Source: Clostridioides sp.
GTDB taxonomy: Bacteria > Bacillota > Clostridia > Peptostreptococcales > Peptostreptococcaceae
Assembly (NCBI GenBank): GCA_031261505.1
Contig: JAISJN010000004.1
Span: 1 to 64,000 of the forward strand
Reading direction: 5' to 3'
DNA length: 64,000 nucleotides
Shown: in pieces, positions 1 to 8,170 of the stretch
Layout: each line of letters opens with the position of its first letter
Position numbering within the stretch: position 1 is the stretch's first letter
Notes under the pieces: model-generated
Seen by the model: only the letters and a program-made list of their open reading frames with translations
What the model was told of the DNA's origin: nothing
The model's database searches: none
Made by a program: the position numbers and the translations under genes

Positions 1-1
1 T

Positions 2-751
2 GTAGATGAAGTAATTATATCTGGCGGACCAGATTCTGTTTCAGAAAAAGTCATCGAGCAATTGAAAGATCACAACGTAAGGAGAATTGCTGGAGTCGAT
101 AGATATGAAACAGCAGAAAAAATAGGTAAAGAAGTTAGAGCCTTATCTGGAAAACTAGACGAGGTAATGTTAGTAGACGGAACAAACTTCCCTGATATTA
201 TAACAATATCGACATTAGCATCACAAAAAAGAGTTCCAATACTTATAACTAAACCAAACAATCTAGTAGATGTCACAAAGAACTCTTTAAAAGATTGGTC
301 AATAAAGAACGTGACAATTGGAGGTAGTTATAATTCAGTATCTAAAGGTGTAGAAAATAGTTTAGGTGTCTCAAATATCAGTAGACTTGGTGGAGTTGAT
401 AGATACAAGACCGCAGAACTAATAGCTATAGAGACTAGAAAGTTGACTGGAAATGGTTCGGATATGATATTAGTAGATGGTACTGATTATCCAGATGGTA
501 TAACTATTAATAGTATAGCTGCAAAGACTAAATCGCCGATACTACTTACAACTCCAAATAAGCTGACTAAAATAACTGGAGATAAGATAGTTGAATGGCA
601 GATAAAGAACATATTGATAGGTGGAGGATATAATTCTGTATCTAAAGATATAGAGGATAAACTACAGGTATCAAACAAAGAGAGGGTTGCAGGTATAGAC
701 AGGTATGAAACAGCAGTTAAAATCTCTCAAAAATTATCTCAGATAAAGTAA
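2..751 (+). CDS. CWB2 cell-wall-binding protein, 5' end cut off by the window
   Basis: The reading frame is open to the left edge from base 2, so the TTG at 62 in the ORF track is not a real start. About 249 C-terminal residues are visible. They consist of cell wall binding repeat 2 (CWB2, PF04122) units, recognised by the recurring 'RxxGxDRYETA' signature near residues 33, 120 and 230 and the 'GGYNSVSK' type strand. CWB2 modules attach secreted proteins non-covalently to an anionic wall polymer in Clostridia. The sequence is close to the CWB2 proteins at 1760 and 8171 but stops right after 'AVKISQKLSQIK', without their 'PLGVxFxAxWKN' tail. Any effector domain would lie upstream of the window. 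Family assignment is firm; specific function is unknown. Confidence 0.9.
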   Translation, partial: VDEVIISGGPDSVSEKVIEQLKDHNVRRIAGVDRYETAEKIGKEVRALSGKLDEVMLVDGTNFPDIITISTLASQKRVPILITKPNNLVDVTKNSLKDWSIKNVTIGGSYNSVSKGVENSLGVSNISRLGGVDRYKTAELIAIETRKLTGNGSDMILVDGTDYPDGITINSIAAKTKSPILLTTPNKLTKITGDKIVEWQIKNILIGGGYNSVSKDIEDKLQVSNKERVAGIDRYETAVKISQKLSQIK

Positions 752-768
752 TCAAAGTCTGGAAATAT

Positions 769-809
769 AAATACAACCTATTTTACAGTCTCTGAAATAG
801 GTTGTATTT
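769..809. terminator. Bidirectional intrinsic terminator, perfect 15-bp stem
   Basis: AAATACAACCTATTT and its exact reverse complement AAATAGGTTGTATTT enclose an 11-base loop. A/T-rich flanks on both sides fit termination of the CWB2 gene on the left and of the small minus-strand gene at 817-909. Confidence 0.8.
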
Positions 810-816
810 GCATTAT

Positions 817-909
817 TTAATATGAAGAACTATTAGCAAAAATCATTTGTGAAATACCTAAAAACAATGTTCCTACCAGTAACATACTCAAAATCATATT
901 TTTTTTCAT
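817..909 (-). CDS. Small hydrophobic/secreted peptide, 30 aa (hypothetical)
   Basis: This ORF is too short for the ORF track. It encodes a 30-residue peptide beginning MKKNMILSMLLVGTLF and ending FANSSSY: two lysines, a hydrophobic core, and an 'IFA-N' stretch resembling a signal peptidase site. The nominal mature part would be only about five residues. The case for a real gene is positional. On the minus strand there is a promoter-like TTGACT-N17-GATAAT (943-971), an AAGGAAG ribosome site about nine bases before ATG, and a perfect terminator hairpin just after the stop. I do not recognise a family. It could be a signalling peptide, a small membrane toxin, or the surviving signal peptide of a lost surface-protein gene. 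Confidence 0.4.
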   Translation of the reverse strand: MKKNMILSMLLVGTLFLGISQMIFANSSSY

Positions 910-942
910 TTGATCTTTCTTCCTTGTTTTTTTCTTAAGATT

Positions 943-971
943 ATTATCATATAAGCTTAGAGAAAAGTCAA
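943..971 (-). promoter_or_regulatory. Promoter for the 30-aa peptide gene
   Basis: Read on the minus strand: -35 TTGACT, 17-base spacer, -10 GATAAT, located 34 bases upstream of the ATG at 909. Pattern match only. Confidence 0.45.
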
Positions 972-1151
972 TATATTGTATATTTTGATACTTTTATGTC
1001 TTTACTTTATGTAGAAAAAATTGAATTTCCAATATAAAGGCAATAATACTCATATCTGACATTAAATTGGATTAAAAAGCTTTTTAGAGATAAAATAACA
1101 AAATAATCGACGTATTTACAATTAATTGTAAATATATTTAGAAAATGTAAG

Positions 1152-1181
1152 TTGACACCAGGTATCATAAGATGGTATTAT
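1152..1181 (+). promoter_or_regulatory. Promoter of CWB2-WxL operon A
   Basis: TTGACA, an 18-base spacer and TATTAT. The spacer begins CCAGGTA and contains ACCA...TGGT as an inverted pair. The same arrangement (TTGACACC-x-GGTA, 18-base spacer, TATCAT) precedes operon B at 7991, so both operons probably share a promoter and perhaps an operator. Confidence 0.65.
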
Positions 1182-1759
1182 CTTAAATAGTTACTTAATT
1201 GAAAGAATAAACATCTTCCAAAGAAGAACGACTAATTGCCACTCAAAATGTAATTAATAGGAAGTTGGAGATTCGTCTCAAGTTGTAAGGAGCTCGATTT
1301 GATAATTACAATGAATACAGTATACATAATACAAATATTACAACATTGAGATCTAGGTACATATTAATAAAAATCGAGCGACAATCAATAATAAACAGCA
1401 CTAACTAGAAAGCATTAGATAACACATATACATACAGTATGACGTGTAGATATTGTTACAATAATTCAAAAATATTGTAATTTCGAAAAACTGGAAAGTT
1501 AGCTCCAAATTTACAATAGAGTAATACGAGGATAGATTTAGGCTAGTTAAACGACTAGTCTGGATTTATATATAATTTGAGAAAGATGTACCGCATCCAT
1601 ACTGATTACGGTCATAATTCTCAAGTAGTGGTGAAGTCTGCCACATCATCATTTTAGTGAGCTAGCAATGGCAAACTAAACAGACCAATATCATGCATGT
1701 AGTATACGAAATCTATATTGTACATGTGCAACAAAATTTGACAGATGAGGGAGAGTTGT
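1182..1759 (+). other. Long untranslated leader of operon A
   Basis: About 580 bases separate the predicted promoter from the first start codon; I find no credible ORF. Visible structures are TTACAATA/TATTGTAA at 1456-1480 and AGGCTAGT/ACTAGTCT at 1540-1561. The last ~70 bases resemble the leader of operon B (shared AATATCATG and CAACAAAATTT). Operon B's leader is only about 150 bases, so operon A's leader carries an extra ~400 bases. An additional promoter inside it is possible. Confidence 0.4.
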
Positions 1760-2887
1760 ATGAATAAGAAAGTACTTACAATCCTAACACTCACTTGTAT
1801 ATTGTTTACTTCAGTGTATATGAAAATTGCAGATGCATCAGGGGGAACAGCTAAATCAAAGATGGGAATAACATTTACCAATCCGTACAAGCCTGGAGAG
1901 GATCCATCCGGAGGAGACGATACAGACGTAGGGGGTTCGGTAAATCATGACAGTGGAGCTATAGTTCTTGCTAGTGGGGAGAAGTACACAGATGTATTGA
2001 CAGCATCAGTACTGGCAAATGAACTTGACACATCCTTGCTTTTGACTAAAAAAGATGCTATATCGCAAAATACGCTAGATGAAATCGACAGGCTTAGTGC
2101 AAAAATGGTAGTTGTAATAGGAGGTACGGATTCTGTATCTAATTCAGTTGTAAGTAAAATATCGAAGTACAAGGTAATTAGACTTGCTGGACATGATAGG
2201 TATGAGACATCGATTAGAATTGCAGAAGAAGTAAGGAGACTGACAGGTAACTTTTATGAGGCGACAATAGTATCGGGGATAAATTTCCCAGACATCATAA
2301 GTATATCTACATTTTCATCACTCAAAGGTCAGCCTATACTTATTACAGAACCAGAGAAACTCACTAAGACAACTGCAGATGCGATTTCTAACTGGAATAT
2401 ATCAGATATCACAATATGTGGAGGGTATGATTCAGTATCAAAGAGCATCCAAGGCAATTTAAAAGCGAAGAAAGTAAGTAGAATGGGTGGTGCAGACAGG
2501 TACGAGACCGCAAAAATCGTTGCAAAAAAGGTAAGACAACTGACAGGTAATGAAAAAGACATGATATTGGTCGATGGAACAAATTTTCCAGACGGTATTT
2601 GCATAAACAGCTTAGCTACTCTGTTTAAGTCACCAATCTTACTTACGACACCAGACTCGCTGCACAAGATTATAGCAGATGAGGTTAAGATTCTGAGTAT
2701 ACAGTATACTATGATAGGCGGAGGATACAAGTCAGTATCACAAAAGGTACAAAGCGAGTTAAAAGTTAAGAATATTGAAAGGGTCTTCGGCAGTGATAGG
2801 TATGAAACGGCAGTGAAGATATCTCAGAGACATTCTAATAAGATTCTTCCACTTGGAGTCAACTTTAGGGCTCAATGGAAGAATTAA
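1760..2887 (+). CDS. Secreted three-repeat CWB2 protein heading WxL operon A
   Basis: A 375-residue protein. The start is placed at ATG 1760 rather than 1745 because GAGGGAGAG lies between the two ATGs at proper spacing; the result is a typical signal peptide, MNKKVLTILTLTCILF, cut near 'ADAS'. After it comes a short linker 'KMGITFTNPYKPGEDPSGG' resembling the N-terminal strand and DP-rich segment of WxL proteins, then three CWB2 repeats filling the rest, with 'AGHDRYETS', 'GGADRYETA' and 'GSDRYETA' signatures. It ends with a short tail 'LGVNFRAQWKN'. There is no enzymatic domain. Paralogue of the gene at 8171. It is first in an operon with three WxL-system genes, so a role in attaching or organising that complex on the wall is inferred. 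Confidence 0.9.
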   Translation: MNKKVLTILTLTCILFTSVYMKIADASGGTAKSKMGITFTNPYKPGEDPSGGDDTDVGGSVNHDSGAIVLASGEKYTDVLTASVLANELDTSLLLTKKDAISQNTLDEIDRLSAKMVVVIGGTDSVSNSVVSKISKYKVIRLAGHDRYETSIRIAEEVRRLTGNFYEATIVSGINFPDIISISTFSSLKGQPILITEPEKLTKTTADAISNWNISDITICGGYDSVSKSIQGNLKAKKVSRMGGADRYETAKIVAKKVRQLTGNEKDMILVDGTNFPDGICINSLATLFKSPILLTTPDSLHKIIADEVKILSIQYTMIGGGYKSVSQKVQSELKVKNIERVFGSDRYETAVKISQRHSNKILPLGVNFRAQWKN

Positions 2888-2916
2888 CAATCACAAAATA
2901 TTGGGAGGACAGAATT

Positions 2917-3681
2917 ATGAAATTAAAAAAATTAGCTACACTTGTTGCGGTAGCGGGAATAACATTATCATTTGGAGGGGTTAATTCCTTTGCGGCAGAT
3001 AAAACATTAGGTTCTGATATTGATGTAATATTCACAGCACCAGATGACAGCGGTACAGATAAACCGATAGTAGACCCAGAGGATCCAGATAATCAACCTC
3101 CAGGTACACCAGATCCAATTCCAGGACCTGGTACAGGTGGCTTACTATCAATAGACTTTGCATCAAGCTTTAACTTTGGTTCAAATGTAATAACAAATGG
3201 AGCCAAAACATTATATGCAGCACCACAGGCTTGGATAGAAGACGGCGGTGCTCATACTACAAAACCAAACTTCGTCCAAGTAAACGACAACAGGATGTTG
3301 TACAGTGGATGGACTTTGAAAGTTGCACAGGCAGATCAATTAAAGACTAGTGACAATAAGGTATTAGATGGTGCAACTATAACATTAAACAATATATCAG
3401 TTGACGGAATAAAAGACGATGTTACTACTAATGGACCAGCAACTGCTCCAACTTCTCTAGTAATCACACCAGGAGCTGGAACTGCTAACGTTATGGCAGC
3501 TGCAGACGGTAAAGGTGGCGGAACTTTCGTAGCTAGATTCGGTGATGAAACTGAAAATACAAATGATGTCAGCAAGAACAAGGCTGTTAAGTTGAGTATA
3601 CCATCGACTACACAAGTGTACGCTAAAGCTTACTCTGGAACACTTACTTGGACATTGTCGGATACTCCAACTACTATATAG
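2917..3681 (+). CDS. Small WxL-domain surface protein (operon A)
   Basis: A 254-residue protein starting at ATG 2917 behind GGGAGGA; the track's 2875 start reads through the ribosome site. It has a signal peptide MKLKKLATLVAVAGIT, cut after 'SFAA'. A DP-rich stretch 'IVDPEDPDNQPPGTPDP' follows, then the WxL domain. That domain shows 'GTGGLLSIDFASSFNFG', the proximal WxL motif 'GWTLKVAQ' and the distal motif 'GTLTWTLSDTP' at the C-terminus. WxL domains bind peptidoglycan non-covalently on Gram-positive cells. The matching product of operon B is the 246-residue protein at 9396; the cores diverge while both WxL motifs are kept. It lies 29 bases after the CWB2 gene. Confidence 0.92.
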   Translation: MKLKKLATLVAVAGITLSFGGVNSFAADKTLGSDIDVIFTAPDDSGTDKPIVDPEDPDNQPPGTPDPIPGPGTGGLLSIDFASSFNFGSNVITNGAKTLYAAPQAWIEDGGAHTTKPNFVQVNDNRMLYSGWTLKVAQADQLKTSDNKVLDGATITLNNISVDGIKDDVTTNGPATAPTSLVITPGAGTANVMAAADGKGGGTFVARFGDETENTNDVSKNKAVKLSIPSTTQVYAKAYSGTLTWTLSDTPTTI

Positions 3682-3732
3682 TGAAATATTGAAAGAGTGA
3701 AACAGTGGTATATTGAAAAACAATCAGGTGTA

Positions 3733-3754
3733 GGAGCACTTTAATTAGTGCTCC
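3733..3754 (+). promoter_or_regulatory. Intercistronic hairpin before the WxL-interacting gene (operon A)
   Basis: GGAGCACT-ttaatt-AGTGCTCC forms an 8-bp stem with a six-base loop and no T-run, so it is more likely an mRNA processing or stability site than a full terminator. Operon B has a different hairpin in the same place (10341-10371). Confidence 0.5.
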
Positions 3755-3774
3755 AAACTTGGTATCTATTAATT

Positions 3775-3911
3775 ATAACTTGAGATAAATCTCCCACACC
3801 TCTATAGGTGGCGGGCATAAATCTCAAACCACGTGCTCACCAGAACAAGTGCTCGCCAGCACAAGTACTTTACAGCACAAGTACTTTACAGCACTAGAAA
3901 TAACCATTTAA
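3775..3911 (+). repeat. Dispersed hairpin element, copy 1 (expanded tail)
   Basis: Begins ATAACTTGAGATAAAT, then a hairpin built on CCACC/GGTGG-type arms, TAAATCTCA, a tail of 16-base tandem units, and ends AACCATTTAA. It matches the family consensus described in the findings. Confidence 0.75.
3829..3892 (+). repeat. 16-bp tandem repeat inside hairpin element copy 1
   Basis: ACAAGTACTTTACAGC occurs twice exactly (3861-3876, 3877-3892), preceded by two diverged units (3829-3844, 3845-3860: ACAAGTGCTCGCCAGC). The copy at 16297 carries a single similar unit, so the array seems to have expanded locally. Confidence 0.75.
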
Positions 3912-3951
3912 GATATAAATTACAATTACGGTACTTGGGGGTAATATAGAA

Positions 3952-5007
3952 ATGAACAAAAAAATAAAGATGCTCTTTATGACTGTTGTGACCTTGTTCA
4001 CGATGTCCGGAGTGGTATCGAATGCAGCTGAATTTAACTTCTCAGTTAATACAAATATTCCAACAAATCAAGTTGATAAACAGAAAACGTATTTCGATTT
4101 GAAGATGGATCCAGGTGCTAATCAGACAGTGAGTATGGTGTTAAAAAATACTACTGACAAAGATATAGTTGTACAAACTGAGATAAATTCAGCGAAGACT
4201 AATACGAATGGTGTAGTAGAGTATGGGCAGACAAATATCAAAAAAGACAAGTCTTTAATATACGATATGAGAGACTACATCACTACTCAACCAGAGGTGA
4301 AAATACCTAAACACGGGCAATATACGTTAAACATAGACATAAAAATGCCACAGGAAAAACTAGATGGAGTACTTGCAGGTGGAATTTCACTTATGCAAAA
4401 AGACAACGAGGATAAAAAAGACAGTAACTCTGGAGCGATGATACGCAATAAATTTGCCTATGTCGTGGGCATCGTACTAAGAGAAGATTTAAATCAAAAG
4501 ATACAGCCAGATTTATTGCTAAACAGCGTAAAGGCTACTCAGAGCAACTATAGAAATGTAATAGCATCTAATCTTCAAAACTATACACCTGCTTATGTTA
4601 ATTCTGTAGTAATAGATGCAAAAGCGTATAAAAAAGGCGATACTAGCAAAAAGACAGTATACGCTTCATCAGATAAGGGAATGCAGATGGCACCAAATTC
4701 CAACTTCGACTATCTAACTAGATTAAATGGAGGGAGAATAAAGGCTGGAAAGTATACAATGCACATGATTGTAACTTCCTCAACAGGTAGGTGGGAATTT
4801 GACAAAGATTTTGAAATAACCAAAACTATGGCTGGAGAATTAAACAAAAAAGACGTGGACATCAAAGACCATACAAGGATGTATATGATAATAGCTGTTG
4901 CCGTGCTAATTTTAGCGCTGATTGTATTCTTGATAATATTATTAGTAAAGAGAAAGAAGAAGAAAGATAAAGAAGAGGGTAAAGAAGTTGAATCATCAGT
5001 TAAATAA
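3952..5007 (+). CDS. WxL-interacting protein, DUF916/DUF3324 type (operon A)
   Basis: A 351-residue membrane-anchored extracellular protein. It has a signal peptide (MNKKIKMLFMTVVTLF, cut near 'VVSNAA'), then an N-terminal Ig-like DUF916 region (peptidoglycan-binding domain of WxL-interacting proteins) with 'FSVNTNIPTNQ' and 'YFDLKMDPG'. A DUF3324-like second domain follows at about residues 160-290. Near residue 308 there is one transmembrane helix 'MIIAVAVLILALIVFLIILLV', followed by a Lys-rich cytoplasmic tail. In lactobacilli and enterococci this protein holds WxL proteins at the cell surface; its place between the small and large WxL genes matches such clusters. The start is ATG 3952 behind GGGGG. 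It is highly similar to the gene at 10403. Confidence 0.9.
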   Translation: MNKKIKMLFMTVVTLFTMSGVVSNAAEFNFSVNTNIPTNQVDKQKTYFDLKMDPGANQTVSMVLKNTTDKDIVVQTEINSAKTNTNGVVEYGQTNIKKDKSLIYDMRDYITTQPEVKIPKHGQYTLNIDIKMPQEKLDGVLAGGISLMQKDNEDKKDSNSGAMIRNKFAYVVGIVLREDLNQKIQPDLLLNSVKATQSNYRNVIASNLQNYTPAYVNSVVIDAKAYKKGDTSKKTVYASSDKGMQMAPNSNFDYLTRLNGGRIKAGKYTMHMIVTSSTGRWEFDKDFEITKTMAGELNKKDVDIKDHTRMYMIIAVAVLILALIVFLIILLVKRKKKKDKEEGKEVESSVK

Positions 5008-5031
5008 TTTGATATATGTAGCGAATGATGA

Positions 5032-7788
5032 GTGGAGGTGATCTTCATTAGAAAATTATATATATTACTGCCTAAATTTACGCTCAAGAGAGTAAGCAGT
5101 GCTCTTATAGCATCGATGTTGATAGCTCAGATAGGAATTAGCAGTGGATATGAAAATATATTTGCGGATGAACCAAGTGTGAAGATAGATTCGAGAAAAG
5201 TAGAAAAAAATGAATCAAGTCAACAGGGTGATCTACCTGAGGGATCGGATTACGACACAGAGGAAGTAGGTTCGAAAAAAGTAGATCCGGAAAAAGTAGA
5301 AAAAAATACGACGACATCTGAGACAGACAAAAATGAAATCGACAGTGAATCTTTGAAATTCAATACTGGACTGACTCCAGCGATTACACCTAGAGCATTG
5401 GAACCAGGTGAAGTAGATGTAAGTGATTGGGAGCAATTTAGAACTGCCTACAATAACGACAGCACTACAAAAATCAATTTAAAGGCCGATATAAAGACAA
5501 CACAATCGACAACTGGTACTACTGGAAATTATTATTTAAGACCTAGGAAAAAGAGTATAGAGATAAACGGATCAAGGGTCGACGGAACATACTATAGGCT
5601 ACAATTGTATGGAACGGCTGGACATGCTTATTTACCAGTAGATTCAGTAAATACCAGTGAAAATGCTGTATTCAATATCCATGATGTTTTGATTTCACAG
5701 ACAGTACATCCGTACATAGTAGAGGATTCAGCCTATGCGTTTATCGGTTCTAGTGGTTGGACAGATGGAGCAAACTGGAAATTTAGAATAGGAAACTTAG
5801 ATACGGACGATGCTGAAAATGGTAGTTCTGCAGCTGTATCAAGGGTGGTAATTGCAAAACGAAGCGAAATTACTTTTTACGGAAAGGTTCATGTGAAACC
5901 AAGAGCAGAAGCGGCGATAGTAGGAAGCGTTAAATTTGAACCTAATACAGAATTTACTTCAAAAGTTCAAAATGAGGATGTTTCTTGTTTTTGGTTTTGG
6001 AGTGAAGGTGCAGCGGGTACCGGAAGCAGCCACGAGTTCACTGTAGGTGATGGTGCAACTGTAAAATTAGACCCAGCTGACGGGAAGGGACTTTATCCTC
6101 CTATCTACTACGATTTTGCAACTATAACCGTTGGAAAGAATGCTATGCTTACCTGCCTAGCAGAGGGTAATGCCCTCAGATTCCAAAGGGATAGCTATAA
6201 TCAGAAGTTAAAAGTGGAAGAAGGCGGGATTCTTTTCCTAAAAAGCTATGGGCAATCAAATTACACTTATGGAAGCTATGTAATAAATATGCTCGCTGGA
6301 AATTATACTATGGATGCAGAGGCTGGTTCGAGGATATATCTGTATTCTACATCTAAGGATGCAGTAATTAGAATGGGCCCAGACAGCGCTACAACTTATA
6401 CAAATAAAATAACGATAAATAATCCAGCAGCCTTTGACATAGTATCTACGCAAAAGGGTAATGTATTCAACAATATGTCAAATGTAGACGAGTTTAATGT
6501 AAATGGAGTGAGTTTATTTGCTTGGAACAAGAGCGATAACATCCAAAACAACCCAAGTCAATGCTTTGACTATGCAAACTGGGTAAAAGTAAAAAGCAAT
6601 ACGAATGTTACATCAGATAATGCAAATGTAGTCTCGTATTTAAATCCAAATAATAGAAGTAGGATTGCAGGTGGAGATTTCGATCCAGTTATAGTATACG
6701 GAAGAGTTCCAGACTCATGTAACCACGACAATAAGTTGACAGATGCTGACAAGACTATAAGAGCAAGGGTTAGACTAGGTCAATTCCCTATGGTAGATGA
6801 GGAAGCTAGTGTAGGGAATACAACGGATACGCAAGATGTATGGTCGCCTGCAAACTTCTTTACAAATGGAGCTAAGATAGAAAATCCACTAGACAACTTG
6901 GGGGCAAGTCTTAACACAGATTCAGATGGTTACTTAAAATACACAGCAGGTAATTTCTATCCAGCGGGAACACATTTTAAGACAACTATAGACAGAGGTT
7001 ATATTAATGGGAAAGCGGATGTAGTAGCAGAAACAGACGTAATAGATATAACTCCACCAGATCCAGCAGTAGTTGTAACTACACCGATAAAACACTCTAC
7101 CAGATTAATCGAAGGTGAGGGAGGTGAAGTTGGTGCAACTGTAAAAGTAAAATACGATGGATCTTTTATGCAAAAGGATGGACAGGACGTACAGGCTACT
7201 GTTGGAGAAGACGGAAAATGGAGCCTCAATTTACCAAATGTAGAACTCGAAGTATCGAAATACGTGACTATTTACATGAGCGATGCAAATGGAAATACAA
7301 ATCCTGACGTAGATACTGTTAGACATGATACAACATTTACAAAAGCGACTTCTATAAAGGTATCAGGGGTGCTTGAATTTACGAATATTCCAGATAAAAT
7401 AAGCTTTGGGACTACACAGTTGGTAAAGGGGTCGCCAATAGCAAAATGGGGTAGTTACACAGGTACATTAGGAGTAATAGATACTAGGGAAGTAAAGAAA
7501 GAATGGCAGTTGAGTGCTAAAATGTCTAAGGAGTTGACAGACAATAGCAATAGTACTAGAGTCATGCCAGGCGTTATCTGTTACTATACAGGAGGGGTAA
7601 GGCATATATTATCAAGCTCTAGCAATACTATTATCAAGCAAAATACAAATACGAATTCAAGTGAGTATGTAGTTTCAAATCAGTGGAACAACAGTAATAC
7701 AGGAATTAAGCTAGAGGTGCCAGCGGACATGATTAGAGCGGGACAATACAGCGGAGAGATAGAATGGTCATTACAAGATACACCGTGA
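5032..7788 (+). CDS. Large WxL-domain adhesin (operon A)
   Basis: About 918 residues. An atypical long signal peptide (to about residue 46, 'YENIFA') is followed by a charged low-complexity region with repeated 'KVEKN', then from about residue 130 a beta-helix, pectate-lyase-like adhesive region beginning 'DWEQFRTAYNND'. An Ig-like domain ('DGSFMQKDGQDVQATVGEDG') spans about 670-760 and a C-terminal WxL domain about 765-918, with 'WQLSAKMSKELTD' and 'GEIEWSLQDTP'. The start is uncertain: GTG 5032 has no upstream ribosome site, whereas GGAGGTG at 5034-5040 is seven bases from an ATT at 5047 that is conserved in the operon B paralogue (see findings). It is the last gene of the operon. Adhesin role is inferred from architecture. 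Confidence 0.88.
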   Translation: MEVIFIRKLYILLPKFTLKRVSSALIASMLIAQIGISSGYENIFADEPSVKIDSRKVEKNESSQQGDLPEGSDYDTEEVGSKKVDPEKVEKNTTTSETDKNEIDSESLKFNTGLTPAITPRALEPGEVDVSDWEQFRTAYNNDSTTKINLKADIKTTQSTTGTTGNYYLRPRKKSIEINGSRVDGTYYRLQLYGTAGHAYLPVDSVNTSENAVFNIHDVLISQTVHPYIVEDSAYAFIGSSGWTDGANWKFRIGNLDTDDAENGSSAAVSRVVIAKRSEITFYGKVHVKPRAEAAIVGSVKFEPNTEFTSKVQNEDVSCFWFWSEGAAGTGSSHEFTVGDGATVKLDPADGKGLYPPIYYDFATITVGKNAMLTCLAEGNALRFQRDSYNQKLKVEEGGILFLKSYGQSNYTYGSYVINMLAGNYTMDAEAGSRIYLYSTSKDAVIRMGPDSATTYTNKITINNPAAFDIVSTQKGNVFNNMSNVDEFNVNGVSLFAWNKSDNIQNNPSQCFDYANWVKVKSNTNVTSDNANVVSYLNPNNRSRIAGGDFDPVIVYGRVPDSCNHDNKLTDADKTIRARVRLGQFPMVDEEASVGNTTDTQDVWSPANFFTNGAKIENPLDNLGASLNTDSDGYLKYTAGNFYPAGTHFKTTIDRGYINGKADVVAETDVIDITPPDPAVVVTTPIKHSTRLIEGEGGEVGATVKVKYDGSFMQKDGQDVQATVGEDGKWSLNLPNVELEVSKYVTIYMSDANGNTNPDVDTVRHDTTFTKATSIKVSGVLEFTNIPDKISFGTTQLVKGSPIAKWGSYTGTLGVIDTREVKKEWQLSAKMSKELTDNSNSTRVMPGVICYYTGGVRHILSSSSNTIIKQNTNTNSSEYVVSNQWNNSNTGIKLEVPADMIRAGQYSGEIEWSLQDTP

Positions 7789-7990
7789 CATACCAAGATA
7801 CAGAATGATACAAAAAACACAAATGGATAAATTTATTAAAAAATATATTATTTTACAATAATACCTTATTTTAAAAATAGAAAACGTGTGAAATTACCAA
7901 AAAAATGAAGGCAAACGAATTTCCTTGGAAATAGACAAAAAAGTTTTGCTATCCTATAAAAAGTCGGTCATTTCGACGAATAATTTAATA
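7789..7990 (+). other. Spacer between operons A and B
   Basis: AT-rich with no ORF and no convincing terminator; only a weak GTCG...CGAC pair near 7970. Some read-through from operon A into B therefore cannot be excluded. Confidence 0.4.
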
Positions 7991-8020
7991 TTGACACCTG
8001 GTACTAAGAGGTGATATCAT
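7991..8020 (+). promoter_or_regulatory. Promoter of CWB2-WxL operon B
   Basis: TTGACA, 18-base spacer, TATCAT. The spacer contains CACCT...AGGTG, an inverted pair, and the whole block aligns with the operon A promoter at 1152. Confidence 0.65.
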
Positions 8021-8170
8021 CAGAAATAGTTATTTGCAAAATAACTTCAAGAGTATAAGTTAAGTTAAATTTGTTTTATGTATTAGGTTTATATGTATTC
8101 AATATCATGTATATTGCAGTTTGTATAATGCATAACATTTAACAAAATTTAACACATGAGGGAGGGTTAC

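Noticed and set aside
3829-3892. CRISPR-like array
   Set aside because: The 16-base units are directly abutting with no spacers and there are no cas genes; it is a tandem repeat inside a hairpin element.
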